Assembly (NCBI RefSeq): GCF_009905375.1
Contig: NC_133653.1
Span: forward strand, 53,771,704-53,835,703
Direction: 5' to 3'
Source: Apium graveolens
Taxonomy: Eukaryota; Streptophyta; Magnoliopsida; Apiales; Apiaceae
Length of the DNA: 64,000 bases
Below are positions 33,630 to 46,336 of this stretch, in pieces (position 1 is the first letter of the stretch; every line of letters starts with the position of its first letter). Made by a program: the position numbers and the translations under genes. The notes under the pieces are model-generated. The model worked only from the letters and a program-made list of their open reading frames with translations. It made no database searches and was not told where the DNA came from.

Positions 33630-34760
33630 TCGATGCTTGTCCTCAAGCGTCACAGACTCAAAACAAATAAAAATATGCATGAATGCAATCTATATGAAAA
33701 TGCAACGATCCCCCTTACTACAATTAACCAACCAAATTGTCACATCTCAACGAATGCAGTTAGACAACTAAAGATCAATAAACTCATGCAAACGGACATA
33801 CAGCCAGAAACGTGGTGTGTGCAAATGCTTAACAGATATGCTTCGGAACTAGACCAATTACTATGACTAGACTATCCTCAAGGCAATCCTACGATTATAC
33901 AAAGAATAAAAATTCTAGGCACAAAGTGATATACAACACTACAAGAACTCTGGAGCTTACTACGGAATTGTGCTTTTTTATTTACAACTCAAATGCTTAT
34001 TTGACCGTGCAATGAGTGAGGTCCATAAAAGATTTATACAATGGTATCCATGTAACGAGCGTTAGGTTAGTGGATCCCAGACTCTAAAAGCCTTAGGTCA
34101 CTAGGCACAAAGTCCCCTAAGAACTTAATAACTCGAATACCAAAGAGCCCACTCTTGATCAATTATGCAAAAATTTTTTTTTTTTTCTCTGAGCAAGTGC
34201 GTTTCGCTCCATCTTGCTCAACCCTAGACTACTCGCATAACATGCGAGCCGGCTACTAGCCATTTGACGCCTAGCCACAACTAGCAACAAATTCCATTTT
34301 TACTCCATTTTTTTTCTTTTTCATGCCTTTACCACTAAGAACCTATTATCAAATTCTAAGCATAATAAATAGATTATCCTCGAAAATAATCAGATCATAA
34401 CAACAATCTAGCCCTTAAGCATTCTCTAAGACTTAGTGAAAATACAAGTGCTTCTAGCATGCATATCAACCTACACAACTTAATATCACTTTAATGCTAT
34501 CACTACACTCGCATCAATATCACAATTCAGTCGATAAATCATTGTAAAAGGGATCATGGTATATGCATGAGCTATATGATATGACAAACAAATAAAGCTA
34601 TATAAAAAAAACTATATGGCAAAAATTATGCAACTATATGAACTAACTATCATGAATATGCAGCTATATGACACACACAAAATATTCCTTAACTACCACC
34701 CCCAAACTTAAAATCTTCACTGTCCCCAGTGAAGGTAGTAGAAAGGAACACAGGGTATAC
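33630..34760 (-). other. Athila 3' untranslated region with a second PPT-like tract
   Basis: No convincing frame. It contains homopolymer runs near 34167-34187 and 34310-34320, and at 34696-34713 a duplicate PPT (TTTAAGTTTGGGGGTGG on the minus strand) about 50 nt after the end of ORF3. Confidence 0.7.
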
Positions 34761-35933
34761 CTACTCGGAGTCATCATCATCATCACCCTCAGTGGGTGGA
34801 GTATCAGGCGGCGGGTATGCAGAGTCCTCACCAAAAACTGGCCACTGGATATCAGCTCCAAGGCCTCGAAAAGCAGTCCCTAACGCAAGAGTGAGCTCCT
34901 GAGCAAACCTGCTCTGCGTCTCATACATGGCATCCATCCGCCGTGAAAGCCTCCTATACTGGGCATCACCCATCCCAGCACCCTCCTGAGCTCTCGAAGA
35001 ACCAGCCTCACCACGCCCTGGCCTAGCCATAGTAGCACCTCGTGCTGGACGTCCTCCTGGAAGACGATAACCCAGCCCATGCTCCTCAGGCTCACCACTG
35101 GTCCACTCCTGCATCCCATTCAGAGTGCCAGAATCTATCGGAGCTGCTGGCAACTGCAACTGCTCATGAGCCGGCCAGTTCACTCCTACTGCTCGGCATA
35201 GCTTCGTAACCGTGGATGCATAAGGGATGTTCATATGCTTTGCTCCCCTCAAAAACTTCAGAATTCCTTGGTAGATAAACTCACCAAGGTCCACATAGTA
35301 TTCCTCATTCAGAATTCCCCACAACAACTGTGCTCTCTCAATTGTGACCTCGTGTGCATGTAAAGAAGGCAAAATATTAGCACATATAAATGCATTCCAT
35401 GCACGGGCATACCTGTTCATGGCGATCGCCGGAAAGTGACGATACTCATTATTGGCTGGACTGCGGTTCCAAACTGTGCCCGGTCGACAGAGAGTCGCAC
35501 AAATCAAATCCAAGTCAAAATCCTCAGCAGTCTTTTCATTCCAGTTCTCCTCCTCGGGCTTCCTCTCTCGCTGTCCAATCACACGGCGAATCGCCGCAGG
35601 ATGATAATCAACCGTCAGCCCACGAACTACAGAAAACCCATTCTTTTCAGCCTTCGCGTTCGCGTAGAACTCGCGAACAACACTCATCGGTACTGCTTCG
35701 GGTGACTCACAAAAAGCTATCCACCCCTTCTCTGCAATCATGGGCAACAACTCACCATCCCTCCCTGATGGTAAAAACCCCCTCTCCTTCAGAATCGGCT
35801 TCCCCAACAGCCTAGTGTACTCCTCCTCCGCAGCTCTGTCAGTTAACCGAGGCCTTGCAGCAGTACCCCTTGATGAATCAGCAGTAGGAACTGTGCTGCT
35901 GCTGTCAATAGTGCATGCTCTCTTGGGTGCCAT
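34761..35933 (-). CDS. Athila extra ORF after pol (putative plant transposon protein type)
   Basis: Intact frame of 390 codons starting MAPKRACTIDSSSTV. Residues 1-40 are Ser/Thr/Ala-rich; 55-250 form a globular region with GLTVDYHPAAIRRVIG, ARAWNAFICANILPS and DLGEFIYQGILKFLRG blocks; 280-330 are Gly/Arg-rich (RPARGATMARPGRG); the end is acidic (GDDDDDSE). Athila elements are known for an ORF here that has been called env-like, but I see no signal peptide and no convincing membrane helix, so an envelope role is not supported. It is the only intact large frame in the element. Start choice: first ATG after a 460-nt leader, in a TTGATTTC-like AT-rich context on the minus strand. Function unknown. 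Confidence 0.75.
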   Translation of the reverse strand: MAPKRACTIDSSSTVPTADSSRGTAARPRLTDRAAEEEYTRLLGKPILKERGFLPSGRDGELLPMIAEKGWIAFCESPEAVPMSVVREFYANAKAEKNGFSVVRGLTVDYHPAAIRRVIGQRERKPEEENWNEKTAEDFDLDLICATLCRPGTVWNRSPANNEYRHFPAIAMNRYARAWNAFICANILPSLHAHEVTIERAQLLWGILNEEYYVDLGEFIYQGILKFLRGAKHMNIPYASTVTKLCRAVGVNWPAHEQLQLPAAPIDSGTLNGMQEWTSGEPEEHGLGYRLPGGRPARGATMARPGRGEAGSSRAQEGAGMGDAQYRRLSRRMDAMYETQSRFAQELTLALGTAFRGLGADIQWPVFGEDSAYPPPDTPPTEGDDDDDSE

Positions 35934-36393
35934 TGATTTGTGAATAAAAGTATGTAAGAACTGATTTTTGATGTGTATGAGAGGGTTTAAGTGTAGGAAG
36001 TTTATGGGAGATATGTAGGATAGGTGTATGTATATATAGGGTGTGGAGTAGGTTAAATTAGATTAGGAGTGGGGTTGAGGGATAAAATTATGGGGTAATG
36101 GGAAAAGAATTCGTGGGTTTATGGGATGTGATGGGTTTTTGTGTTTTTGTTTTTTTTTTTTTTTTTCTGAACTGCAAAAAAATTTCTGGAATTCCACCCC
36201 TGCGCGGCCGCTAAGCATTTCTGCGCAGGCGCGCAGAGGGTCTCTGGAAAAAAAATTTTCAGCCCCTGTTTTCTGATTTTTTTGTGTTTTTGGATAGGTT
36301 ATTAACTTCTAAGGGTTCCTGTAACAACAATTCATGGGTTGCCTCCCACGCAGCGCTTCTTTTTCGTCATTAGCTTGACGTTCCGTACCTTTC
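35934..36393 (-). other. spacer between integrase and ORF3 with the LTR-like GC module
   Basis: Includes a T/A homopolymer (about 36149-36167) and a GC-rich block at 36197-36236 (TGCGCGGCCGCTAAGCATTT, then CTGCGCAGGCGCGCAG) that matches the LTR block at 33311-33370. Might act as an ORF3 promoter; inference. Confidence 0.6.
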
Positions 36394-38400
36394 TCAAGTA
36401 GTCAACAAAATGGCACTAACCACCTCTCGGTTTGCCATATCCCCATAGTAGTGCTTCAACCGATGACCGTTAACCTTGAATGCTTGGTCCGAATCATTCT
36501 CAAAAATTTCCACCGCTCTATGTGGAAACACAGTTTTGACAATAAAAGGTCCAGACCACCTTGATTACAACTTCCCAGGAAAAAGTCGGAGCCGAGAGTT
36601 GAATAAAAGAACTTGTTACCCTGGCACAAATAACTTAGGATGTAGCTTCCTATCGTGCCACCTCTTCACCTTTTCCTTATACATTTTGTTATTCTCGTAC
36701 GCTTGCAGTCGAAATTCATCAAGTTCATTAAGCTGAAGCATTCTTTTCTTACCAGCTGCATCTAAATCCAGGTTCAATTTCTTCAATGCCCAGTAGGCCT
36801 TATGCTCAAGCTCTGCCGGTAGATGACATCCCTTACCGTACACCAACTGAAACGGTGACATCCCAAGTGGAGTTTTGTATGCTGTTCTGTAAGCCCAAAC
36901 AGCTTCATCGAGCTTTAAAGACCAATCCTTCCTTGACGGACAAACAACCTTCTCTAGAATGCGCTTTATCTCTCTGTTAGACACTTCCGCTTGACCATTT
37001 GTTTGCGGATGATAGGCAGTAGCTACTCGATGATTCACATTATAACGCTGCATTATAGAAGTGAACTTACGGTTGCAAAAATGCGATCCTTCATCACTTA
37101 TGATTACCCGAGGCGTTCCAAACCTTGTGAAAATTTGCTTATGAAGAAAATTTAGCACTGCCTTTGCATCATTTGTCGGTAAAGCTTTAACTTCGACCCA
37201 TTTTGAGACATAATCGACTGCCAGCAAGATGTACTGATTATTGCAAGACGAGATAAAAGGCCCCATGAAATCGATTCCCCATACATCAAAGACCTCGACT
37301 TCAAGCATCACATTTAATGGCATCTCATCCTTCCTTGACAAATTTCCCACTCTTTGGCAACGATCACACCTTAAAACAAACTGATGAGCATCCTTGAACA
37401 AAGTAGGCCAGAAAAAACCTGCTTGCAGAATACGAGCTGCCGTCTTCTCACCTCTATAGTGTCCACCATAAACCGTGGAATGGCAGTCTCGTAATATCCC
37501 CTCCGTCTCACAGAACGGGATACATCTCCTGATGATCTGGTCAGCTCCCTGTCTAAACAAATATGGTTCATCCCACATATACCACTTCACCTCATGCAGA
37601 AACTTCTTCTTTTGAGCGGATGTCAAATTAAGCGGCATTATATTGCTGACAAGATAGTTTACAATATCTGCAAACCATGGTTCTTCCTCCTGAATTGCAA
37701 ACAACTGCTCATCCGGAAAAGATTCATTGATTAACGTCCTATCTTGTGAAGTAGAATCGGGATTCTCCAACCTAGAGAGATGGTCAGCTACTTGATTCTC
37801 AGTACCTTTTCTATCTTTGATCTCTAACTCAAATTCCTGAAGTAAAAGCACCCAACGAATGAGTCTCGGCTTCGAATCCTTCTTAGAAACCAGATAGCGA
37901 ATAGCTGCATGATCAGTGAATACTGTTACTTTCGTACCAAGCAGATAAGATCAAAATTTCTCAAAGCCAAAGACTATAGCCAAAAGCTCCTTCTCAGTAG
38001 TGGTGTAGTTCAATTGGGCCCCATTTAAAGTCTTACTCGCATAGTAGACCACATGGAAGAGATTTTTCTTGCGTTGTCCCAGAACTGCACCTACCGCATA
38101 GTCACTCGCATCACACATCATCTCAAACGGTTCTGTCCAATCTGGTGCTGTAATAACTGGTGCCGTGATCAAACTCTCCTTGAGAGTCTCGAATGCTGCC
38201 AAACATTCATCATCAAATTTGAAAGGCACATCTTTCTCAAGTAAATTGCACAACGGCTTAGATATCTTTGAAAAGTCCTTGATGAATCGCCGATAAAAAC
38301 CCGCATGACCGAGAAAACTACGGATTCCTTTCACCGAATTAGGTGGGGGAAGATTTTCAATGACTCCCACCTTGGCCTTGTCCACCTCCAGACCTTTGCT
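36394..38400 (-). pseudogene. pol: Athila pol, RNase H and integrase part
   Basis: RNase H at about 38385-37900 reads FEMMCDASDYAVGAVLGQ and TTTEKELLAIVF. Integrase follows: zinc-binding HHCC region (H in [19 protein letters not shown]), then the DDE core with [21 protein letters not shown] and [14 protein letters not shown]. The C-terminal region is readable to TGA at 36394-36396. In-frame stops are at 37951-37953 (TGA), 36616-36618 (TAA) and 36565-36567 (TAA). This frame is offset from the upstream gag-RT frame by a one-base deletion near 38410. The enzymes would process the RNA template and insert the cDNA; this copy cannot make them in full. Confidence 0.9.
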
Positions 38401-41366
38401 AGAGACCTATGCCCAAGGATAATGCCTTCACGCACCATAAAATGACATTTCTCCCAATTAAGCACCAAATTAGTTTCCACGCATCTTTTGAGTACGGCGC
38501 GCAGATTATTCAAACATTCCTCATATGAGTGTCCAAAGACGGAGAAGTCATCCATGAACACTTCGACGTTATTTCCAATCATGTCAGAGAATATAGCCAT
38601 CATACATCTCTGAAAGGTGGCCGGGGCGCCACATAACCCAAACAAAACTCTACGAAAAGCAAATGTGCCAAATGGACAAGTGAAGGTAGTCTTTTCCTGA
38701 TCCTCTGGTGCAATACAAATCTGATTATACCCGGAATAACCATCCAGAAGACAAAAATACTCATGTCCCGCCAATCTGTCAAGCATTTGATCAATGAATG
38801 GGAGAGGGAAGTGATCCTTCCTTGTGGCTTTGTTCAATTTTCTATAATCCATGCATACTCTCCATCCTGTAACTGTTCGAGTAGGGATGAGCTCATTCTT
38901 TTCATTTGCGACCACAGTGATACCTCCTTTCTTAGGTACACATTGCACGGGGCTCACCCACGAGCTGTCAGAAATAGGATAAATGATGCCTGCATCTAGC
39001 CATTTCAGAATTTCTTTCTTCACCACCTCCTTCATGATCGGGTTCAGTCTTCGCTGCTGTTCCACAGTTGGCTTACTACCTTCCTCTAACAGAATTTTAT
39101 GCATACAATATGAAGGACTTATCCCCTTGATGTCTGCTATGGTCCATCCTATAGCCGATTTGAATTCTCTCAAAATCCTTAAGAGCTTGTCTTCCTCACT
39201 ACCTGAAAGGTCAGCTGAAATAATAACAGGTAACGTAGATGAATCACCTAAAAAAGCATACCTCAAGTGTTCAGGTAATGGTTTGTGCTCCAAGGTAGGT
39301 GCTTCCTCTATTGATGGTTTGAGCTTCCCTTCAGCATTCTTAAGGTCAGAAGTACAAAGATATTCAAATGGTATGTCGAGCTTTCGCTTCCATGGAGAAG
39401 CGTTCAGATATTGTAGCGACATGTATGTGGGTTTTGGATCAGGCAGATCCAGCTTTTTAAAGATCGACAACGGCATCAGATTAATGCTTGCTCCCAAATC
39501 ACAAAGGCACTTGTCAAAAGTTAGATTGCCAATGGTGCAAGGAATGGTGAAGCTTCCTGGATCTTTTAGTTTTGGTGGTAACTTTTGCTGCAGAACAGCG
39601 CTGCATTCTTCCTTGAGAGCAACGGTTTCAAGGTCATCCAGTTTCACCTTTCTTGAAAGAATAGTCTTCATAAACTTCGCATAACTAGGCATTTGTTCCA
39701 GAGCCTCAGCGAAAGGTATATTGATGTGAAGTTTCTTGAACACCTCCAGAAACTTCCCGAACTGTCTATCCAGCTTTTGTTGCTGCAATCTCTTAGGAAA
39801 AGGTGGTGGAGGATAGAGCTGTTTCTCCCCTGTATTAGCCTCAGGCAGAGTGTGTTCAACAGTAGTCTTCTTTGGTTCCGCCACTTTCTCCTTTTGCTTA
39901 GATTCTTCATCATCTCTAACTTCAGCTTCGACTTCTTTTGCCTTTTCAGCATCAGCTACTTTTCCAGACCTTAAGGTAATAGCCTTGACTTGCTCTTTAG
40001 CTTTCTTCCTGCCTGGTACTTCCGTGTCACTGGGAAGAGTGCCAGGTTGACGATTGAGCACTGCATTGGCTAATTGACCGATTTGATTTTCCAAGGTCTT
40101 GATAGAAACCGCCTGACTCTTGCACAACAGCTTAAGTTCCTCAAAATCAGCACTAGTAGGTACAGCTGCACTTCCCTGTTGAGGATATGATTGCCTTGTA
40201 GCATACTGCTGTGGTTGCTGGAATCCAGGTGGGTTAAACTGTTTACTTACTCCTTGCTGATATGGTGGCTGAATAGCATTCTGATTATTTCCCCAGCTGA
40301 AATTTGGATGATTTCTGTTGTTAGGATGATAGGTCGCTGGCACAGGCTGCTGTTGTCGCTGATAATTATTCACATACTGAACAAATTCGTTGACAAGAGA
40401 ACACTGATCCGTAGCATGAGAACCTGCACAAAGCTCACAAACCATAGCTATTTGATTAACTCCATACGTAGCCAAAGAATCAACCTTCATTGATAGCGCT
40501 TGGAGCTGGGCTGCAATAGCGGTGGCTGCATCAACTTCCAGAATACCTGCTACCTTGCCTGACGTCATCCTCTGAGTTGGGTTTTGATGCTCATTTGCAG
40601 CCATCGTCTCGATAAGATTATACGCCTCAGTATAGCTTTTAGCCCATAAGGCGCCTCCAGCTGCTGCATCGAGCATGGGCCGAGATTGGGCCCCCAAACC
40701 ATTATAAAAACCAGTGATTACCATCCAATCCGGCATTCCATGATGTGGACATTTTCTCAACATTTCCTTGTAGCGTTCCCAAGCCTCGCACATAGATTCT
40801 GTAGGTTGCTGCGCAAACTGAGTAAGAGCACTCCTCATAGCAGCAGTCTTTGCCATTGGATAAAACTTCACCAGAAACTTTTGCGCAAGATCTTGCCACG
40901 TAGTGATGGACCCAGCTGGTTCAGAATGTAACCAGTCTTTAGCTTTATCCCTCAGTGAGAATGGGAAAAGCCTCAACTTGATAGCCTCATCAGTCACGCC
41001 ATTATACTTAAAAGTGCTGCAGATCTCGACAAAATTCCTTATGTGCATGTTGGGGTCTTCAGTTGCCGCTCCTCCAAAAGAAACAGAATTCTGCACCATC
41101 TGAATAGTGCCCGGCTTGATTTCAAAGGTGTTAGCTTGAATAGCTGAATGAAGGATGCTTGACTGAATGTCATCAATTTTAGGCCGAGAAAAATCCATAA
41201 GAGCTGGATCAGCTTGAACAATACGATCTCCCATGTTTACTGGTTCTTTCTGCTCAGTTCCTGAATCCGAATCCTCAAAATCTAACTTCTCCGGAGTATC
41301 AAGAACTTCGTCTTTCTCCTCAACTGTATCTAAGGTCCTCTTGCGAGCACGAGAACGAGTTTGCAT
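38331..41366 (-). pseudogene. gag-pol: Athila gag-protease-reverse transcriptase
   Basis: One open frame of 1,011 codons starting MQTRSRARKRT. Gag core is at about residues 100-260 (FVEICSTFKYNGV, WLHSEPAGSITTW). A single zinc knuckle CELCAGSHATDQC is at 310-322, with a C-x2-C-x3-H-x4-C spacing one shorter than the canonical x4. Protease active site DLGAS is at 623-627. RT follows: YPISDSSWVSPVQCVPKKGG, VCMDYRKLNKAT, and the catalytic FMDD at 937-940. The frame runs off into unrelated sequence after LGHR because of a one-base loss near 38410. Gag and pol are fused without a stop, usual for Athila/Tat. Confidence 0.92.
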
Positions 41367-41480
41367 AAACGCTTGCTAAAGTACCTGAAACACAACCGAA
41401 AAGAGTAATTAACTACTACGTCCTAATCACTGAGTCCTAATGACCAATGATGGTAAGTATATAAACTAAACAAATACGCC

Positions 41481-41501
41481 GAGTCCCCGGCAACGGCGCC
41501 A
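41481..41501 (-). promoter_or_regulatory. primer-binding site of Athila element
   Basis: Minus-strand TGGCGCCGTTGCCGGGGACT, complementary to the 3' end of plant tRNA-Asp, six bases inside the 5' LTR (spacer AGTTTT). Confidence 0.92.
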
Positions 41502-41507
41502 AAAACT

Positions 41508-42948
41508 TGTTAGGGCGTAATCACGCACTAATATTCACGCAAGTATACGCGTTCGCAAGTAATATAGAATACTTTCTAGTTCGTTCCCTCAGAGACTCAG
41601 ACTAAGATATATTTTCTAATTAAACTCACTCACCAATGTATGACTACTTCTCAATGTTAAGATAACACTTAAAATTGTTGATTAAATATTAACTATAATT
41701 AACTACTTAATTAACCACTTAACTAACACTTCAATTTATCAATAATAAAACACTCATGAGATCACAACTTCATTATTACTTCCTTCTATAGCCATTGTTA
41801 TTACCTTTAGCATGTGACAGTGATGACATTAATCGAATAACACGAAACTGATAAAAGCCAACTTTCATTGTACTAATACCATTCTACCAAACATCCACAA
41901 TTAAGATAGAAGTTGAATAGTCATCAATTATGTTGAGTTCCTATATGTCTACAGAAATTGACAACACAACGATTTAAGCACAAGTTATTCCTTTTGATTA
42001 CATAGGGCAAATAAAACTGTTAGAATTACCCACTAATCATGCTCAACGTACATGAACCTATGCTAGCATGGCAAGTTCTAAATCTCAAGATCCACCGTCG
42101 CTTCACAAGAGATTAACACCCTATCTTATATGTTCGCGACGCACATAAGACGAATACGCACAACCAATACTAGATATCATGCAATCATCACACATTAAAG
42201 TATTAAACAATTAACTAAAGAATTCCATAATAAATCCGTTGCAACCCCATGATCACGATTAGCCCATAATAGAACTTATCGCCACCATGAGTTCATATGA
42301 AATCATAATAAACAACACAAGAAAATAATAACTAAACTAATTATATTAAAACAGAGTACGTCACAAGAGTAAATAAGTCAAAGCAAGAAAACTAGCATCC
42401 AACGTTACAACGAAACAAGAATCACAAGAAAATATGCTTCCTCTTCGCTGCAGTATGCTAAATCGGTCTTCTTCCTTATCTCCTTCGCTTCTTGCGCAAA
42501 ACACAATCTAAAACATAATCTCCTTCATATCCTCTGTGAAAACGTCTCAAATCTACTTATATAATAGTCCCATAAAACTCAGATTACATAGAAGTTGGAA
42601 GCCAAACAGAAGTAGAAGTCTAAAATAATTCAGCTTTTTCCCCGACCCTGCGCGGCCGCTCAGCATTTCTGCGCGGGCGCGCAAGGCTGCTGCGCGGGCG
42701 CGCAGGACCCTACTGGAAAAAATCCAGGTTTGCTCCGTTTCTTCGCCGTAATCTGCCCGTTCTTTTCCTCTCGCAATGGTGAACACATGCCAAGGCTTAT
42801 TCTTGATGATTCCTCCTCCGAAATGCAACTAATACCCTGAAATGCATAAACACTAGAAAAACGCATCAAATACACAAAATACTTGATTTCAAGACACCAA
42901 TTTAAGCCATTTTAAGACGTTCTAAGCGGTATAAAATGCCACTTATCA
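41508..42948 (-). repeat. 5' LTR of Athila element
   Basis: 1,441 bp, same ends as the 3' LTR. About 14 substitutions and a small indel near 41604 separate the two. TATA complement and GC block (about 42648-42706) are conserved. Confidence 0.95.
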
Positions 42949-45611
42949 TTTACCAACAGAAGCTTCAGATTTAGATTTGACTTTTTCTGACTTAAGTCTA
43001 GCTTCTTCTTCCATCAGACTCTCAAAGTCCATTCCTGGATTTTCTTTCAGAAATAGCTGTCTTGATATTTCTTCATCAAGATCCAAAAGTTCATCAGAAC
43101 TTATTCTTTTACCATTAGCAGAAGTAATTTTTTTTCCAGCATCAGAACTTGTCATGTGACTTGTAATTTCAGCTCTTCTTGATGAGAAACTTCTACCTTG
43201 ACCATGACCTCCACCCATTCCAGAGTTTCCCTGGTCATTTTTTTCATCATCCTTCCCCTTTAGTGTCTGATCAGTTTTGCATTTGGACTTAATTACTTTC
43301 TCCCCCTTTTAGCATCAGCAGGTAAGAGAAGAGAGACAAGCAATTCCACTGAGGCTTAGATTTCATCAAGTTGAGATTGCTGAGAAGCTTGATTTTTCAA
43401 AATATCATCAATCTGAGACTGTTGCTTCTCTTGGGTCTTCTCAATGTAAGCAACTCTGTCAAAGGTAGGTTGGAAGAATTTTTTCTTTTCAATTTTCTTA
43501 ACTCTTTCTTGCTTGAGCAATTCTTCCTGAATTTTATGTAACTCTGCATGAGTTGTTGAATGTAGACCTTGCAGATGTCTAGTACTCAATGCAGTGACTC
43601 GAAGCTGTGTCTTGAAATTATCATTAATTAACATTTCATCAGCTTTTGCCAAGTGCTCAGCAAGAATCTTATCAGATGGAACAAAGGTAACTGAGTTCCA
43701 TTCCTTAGTCCACTCCTGTCCTCTAGGAGTTTCACTCTAAGGTACTAGTGCTGCTCTTGAAACAAACTTCTTAACTAGTTCAGATTTATGAACAGTTTGT
43801 TGAGGTGCATGTCCTGAAGGACCAGCTTCATCAGCATCTGCATTAGTAGCAGCATCATCAGTAGTATCAGCATTTGAAGCATCAGAACGGACAGAATTAG
43901 CATCTTCTGATAAAACAACAGTATGAGAAGTAATCGAGGCTTCAGCATCATCTTCTAAGTGCTGATCTGTTTCCAAGTTTTGATCAACAGCCATATCCTG
44001 ATGCTCACCTATATTCTGATCATCAACATCTAGATGCAGAGAAGGTGTTGTAGATAATTCTGGAGTTTGAGTAGCATCAGTAAAAGGTGTTGTTGATGGA
44101 TTAATTGTTGTTGGAGCTTCAAAGTAGAGAATCTCAGGCACAACCAGGTTGTGAATATCAATTTCAGCATTTGTGTCTGGGTCTACAGGAGATACAGTTT
44201 CATGTACAGGAGACACAGATGGTGTATTTGCCTTATCTGTAGCAGCTTCGTGAGTTGGGGACAATGAAGAGGGAGATGCAGTAGCTTCAGCAAATTCTGG
44301 TTCTTTTGAGATCAGAGATTCCTGATCTCCTTCCTTATGTGTTGCTTCCTCATCATCTGAAGCTGACCTTTTAGCTCTCTGTTTCTTGTATCTCTTTGAA
44401 GGTGGGGATTCCTTGGGAGGTTCAACATAAGTCATTCTTCTAAGCCTTTTGAGAAGCTTAGATCCCCCAATTCCAGAATCCTTCTGAGAAGGGACCTTCT
44501 CAGCTTCTTTTACAACAGGTTCTGATGCAGAAACCTGTTCTTCACTATCAGACTCATCTCTCAGAACAATCCTCCTTCTCTTCTGTGGTTTCTGAGGAAC
44601 AGTCTTTGTCCTCTTGGGCTTGGAAGATGAAGGCTTCACAGTAGGTGCTGAGGATGAAGGTTGAGCTGTCTGTGAAGGTGTGAGATAAGTTTTGAGATAT
44701 GTTCTGAGAGAGGGTTGAGGTATAGATGTATGTGTGGTATGTTCTGATGATTGGTGTGGTGTTTGGGATGTGGTGGTAGGTTGAACATCAGGATAAACAG
44801 ATCTATAGGTTTGAGGATCAGCATTTACCAGGATCTATTTTACAGACTGAGGAATCTGTAAAGGTCTAACCACCATTTTCTTAAGGTCGGCATTTACCAA
44901 GTCATTAAAAGCCCGTTTTGCAAGTTTAAAGGGTGGAAATAAGTCAGTGGTAGGTTGGGGTTCATCAGCACAACAGAAATTATATATAAGTTGACAGAAT
45001 CTAGCAAAGTAGACAACATTCCTATCCTCTGTCATCCTATCCCCTATAAAACCTAGCACAACACTTGCAAAATCAAAATGAGTTTGGTTAATAATAGCAT
45101 ACCCGATGTGCTGACTCATTATAGGAATGGCATCAAAGTTGGAACACTTATTCCCGAAGGCTTTAGTGATGCAGTCGAAGAAAAAGCTCCATTCCTTTTT
45201 GATATGTGCTCGTTTCAACTGTCCAAGCTTAGCCAAACTCTGCTCACCCAAATTGGCCATAAGCTACTGTAGAGCTGGTTCCTCCGGTGTTGAGAAAATG
45301 CAGCCTTCTGGTAAATGTAAAGCCTTGCGAACTGTTCCAGGAGTTACCACATGCTCATCATCATTGACTTCAAAAACAATGCTGGGAGTACCAGTTGCAC
45401 CACCATTATCAAAATGCCCAGTCCGCCAAAACGTCAGAACTTGTTGGCTTGAAAAGACTGAAGGTTGGGTCAATGCATACCCAATTTCACTGTATGCAAG
45501 AAGATCTTGCACAAAATGCAACTCAGATGGAGCTTCATCATTATTTAGGATTGTAGCATAATTGTTGGGAACAAACTTGGCTCCATCTATGATCAAATCC
45601 TTAGGTGCCAT
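42949..45611 (-). pseudogene. accessory ORF of copy B, N-terminal and middle piece
   Basis: Starts MAPKDLIIDGAKFVPNNYAT at 45611, matching copy A. The globular N-terminal region covers 45611-44920; the basic segment KPSSSKPKRTKTVPQK is at about 44640-44590; the acidic Ser/Thr/Asp region and the Gln/Lys coiled-coil segment follow. Stops: 45264-45266, 44835-44837, 43737-43739, 43356-43358, plus a frameshift near 43305. At 42954 the frame is cut by Athila just after KSKSEASVGK; it resumes at 32169 with KKLPKVKGIV. Lesion positions all differ from copy A, so the two copies decayed independently from an intact ancestor. Confidence 0.85.
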
Positions 45612-46336
45612 GAGAAAAATTGAAAATTAAGGCTGCCTGTAAGGTGTTTGATAAAATGTCTGTATAAAAACAATCGTCAGGAGATGAGAGAGAGTAAAAG
45701 CAAAGAAAGAGAGATAAAGTTTAAAAGTAAATAAAAGATTGTATAATCTTCTCTCTCTCTTACTTATACTTGGTTAAAAAAATAACTGTTGGACACCTGT
45801 CAGACATGCAGCAATAATGAATAGTTAATGGGCACGGGAAAACAGTAATCATTACTTATCACATGCAGTTTTTCAAGAAAAAACCGTTCCACTTACCAAG
45901 TAATCCCATTAATTGAGGTAAGTCAGTTTTAATTCAAAATTTAAACTGTTCCCACTTATTAAATCATTTTCACTGCAAAACCAATATTCTAGTAAAAAAA
46001 TTCAAGTGTGAGAATGACCAAAAAATAAATCAAGTAAACATGTGCTGATATTTTAAAATCAGAACTTAATTTAAATCAATAATTAAAATGGTCATCAGAA
46101 TATGGATATATCAGGATTTAAAAATGCAGCAGAATTTAAAACATCTCAGAGACAAAATTTTGCAAAAATATAAAATTCCATTAATATATTAAGAGAATAC
46201 ATTCATGAAATTGAAATTTACATCAGAACATTACAAGACTGTCCTAAGCTACAAAACCTAACATCGACAGCTTTTGTCCTTGGCTAAGAAACCGGACAAA
46301 GCTGACGATGAAGAAAAACAGGAAGAAGAAAACAAA
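45612..46336 (-). other. copy B leader/spacer before the accessory ORF
   Basis: Corresponds to 4505-5218 of copy A (one unit of the 271-bp segment only). Includes AAGTATAAGTAAGAGAGAGA and a pyrimidine tract ending TTTTTATACAG on the minus strand. Confidence 0.65.

Larger units (their letters stand above)
32175..42948 (-). mobile_element. Athila-type Ty3/gypsy element (complete, nested in copy B)
   Basis: 10,774 bp with LTRs at 32175-33613 and 41508-42948, flanked by TTTAC at 32170-32174 and 42949-42953. The PBS (TGGCGCCGTTGCCGGGGA) is of the tRNA-Asp type used by Athila/Tat elements. Minus-strand order: gag, protease, RT, RNase H, integrase, then an extra ORF. RT before integrase gives the gypsy class. 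The LTRs differ at about 14 positions plus a small indel, about 1 percent. Pol carries one frameshift and three stops, so the copy is defective despite its youth. Confidence 0.95.

Noticed and set aside
38983..40050. Long plus-strand frames (for example 38983-39684) opposite Athila gag-pol
   Set aside because: Antisense shadows of the gag-protease frame, whose zinc knuckle and protease motifs are clear on the minus strand.
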